This document shows positions 63,532 through 64,000 of a stretch of 64,000 nucleotides of DNA, one piece after another. The DNA is from Blautia hominis (GTDB lineage Bacteria; Bacillota; Clostridia; Lachnospirales; Lachnospiraceae): the NCBI GenBank assembly GCA_002270465.1, contig NQOF01000001.1, forward strand, positions 1,180,501 through 1,244,500. Reading direction: 5' to 3'. A program made the translations under genes and the position numbers. The notes below the pieces were generated by a model. The model was not told where the DNA came from and did not search any database. It saw only the letters and a program-made list of their open reading frames with translations. The number at the start of each line of letters is the position of its first letter. Position 1 is the stretch's first letter.

Positions 63532-63558
63532 AAAAGACACGGGAGCACCGTGTCTTTT
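63532..63558. terminator. Bidirectional hairpin terminator
   Basis: Perfect 11-bp stem AAAAGACACGG (63532-63542) / CCGTGTCTTTT (63548-63558) with a 5-base loop and T runs on both strands. It terminates the YesL-like gene on the minus strand. The rest of the 245-base gap to the SLC13 gene contains only a weak CAGC/GCTG dyad near 63470. Confidence 0.85.
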
Positions 63559-63563
63559 AAAGA

Positions 63564-64000
63564 TCATATATGATTTTCTTCCAGTGAAAGCAGAACCTTC
63601 TGGTTCATAAACGTTATGAGGAACCCATACAAACTTCCCATAAATAATACCGCTGTCCCTGCCTTCAGTTCAAACAGCATCAGGATAACTCCCAGGGAAA
63701 CCATGCTTCCCAGAGTGCTGGCAGGCCTGGTCACCAGAAGGATCAGGGATGTCTTTACAATATCCCTGTTTTTCATCCGGTAACGGGAAGCCAGCAGGTA
63801 CAGATTGGGCGTGACCACCAATGTTGCCGCGAATAAGATGACAAATAGGATCATCAGAGGAAAGATAGGGACCTGGACCGCGAAAAACTCAATATTTATC
63901 TCAAACATCAGTATGAGGAACATATGCCCTGCTGCCAGAAGATATTTCTGCCCACAGTCATCCATATATGCCTTCCTGAAGTCTCTCCACGCCCCCGACT
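63564..64000 (-). CDS. YesL-like membrane protein, 5' end cut by window edge
   Basis: About 144 C-terminal residues are visible; the frame stays open to the right edge (SGAWRDFRKAYMDDCGQKYLL...). At least three to four hydrophobic segments follow. The arrangement of an aromatic/basic F-R-K-A helix before membrane segments resembles the YesL (DUF624) family, integral membrane proteins that accompany YesM/YesN and sugar ABC genes. Assignment is tentative because the N-terminal half is missing. The internal ATG at 63965 is not the true start. Confidence 0.55.
   Translation of the reverse strand, partial: SGAWRDFRKAYMDDCGQKYLLAAGHMFLILMFEINIEFFAVQVPIFPLMILFVILFAATLVVTPNLYLLASRYRMKNRDIVKTSLILLVTRPASTLGSMVSLGVILMLFELKAGTAVLFMGSLYGFLITFMNQKVLLSLEENHI

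Overview
The window looks like part of the chromosome of an anaerobic, endospore-forming Firmicute of the Lachnospiraceae type (Blautia-like). The family is an inference. It rests on a spoVAC-spoVAD-spoVAE operon, the murB-rapZ-whiA-crh operon, three YesM/YesN two-component pairs, several LplB/LplC-type sugar ABC transporters, and AGGAGG-type ribosome binding sites nearly everywhere. Most of the window is carbohydrate-acquisition DNA interrupted by a short stretch of housekeeping and sporulation genes. No rRNA, tRNA, CRISPR array, transposase or phage gene was seen.

Layout. 1-6.1 kb (minus strand): sensor kinase, AraC-type regulator, an associated solute-binding protein, and a sugar-binding lipoprotein cut by the left edge. 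6.2-9.1 kb (plus): GNAT acetyltransferase, TetR regulator with its membrane protein, then a low-GC orphan gene. 9.0-9.5 kb: no gene, but a pyrimidine-rich repeat and a striking element with perfect 47-bp inverted repeats. 9.5-12.4 kb: orphan L-arabinose isomerase with AraR-like operator sites, and a BTAD regulator with a decayed GGDEF-like domain. 12.5-16.4 kb: crh, whiA, rapZ, murB, tcdA. 16.4-16.8 kb: five-copy 69-bp tandem repeat. 16.8-18.7 kb: spoVA genes. 18.9-19.7 kb: a 142-bp palindrome and a small alarmone synthetase.

19.9-26.8 kb (minus) is a beta-mannoside operon: two permeases, a binding lipoprotein, a D-lyxose/D-mannose isomerase and a GH2 beta-mannosidase. 27.0-30.9 kb is a five-gene cluster of exported proteins. 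Three of them share a beta-rich domain, one has a membrane anchor and one a sortase-like KTGD tail. This is the best candidate here for an undescribed surface system. 31.0-45.1 kb holds a second glycan locus: transporter, PfkB kinase, GH4, GH38 alpha-mannosidase, M17 peptidase, an unclassified enzyme and a DUF4091 protein. It is flanked by phosphoesterase-like genes (EEP, two PHP), a second YesMN pair and an OPA-type transporter (45.2-53.3 kb). 53.3-63.3 kb: third YesMN pair, two UroD/MtaA-like methyltransferases, a DcuC-type carrier, a PucR regulator and an SLC13-type carrier. The right edge cuts a YesL-like membrane protein.

How the parts fit (inference): extracellular mannose-containing oligosaccharides are sensed by YesM kinases, imported by ABC transporters, and trimmed inside the cell by the beta- and alpha-mannosidases. 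Released mannose is converted to fructose and phosphorylated. The phosphoesterases and OPA carrier hint that one of the substrates carries phosphate.
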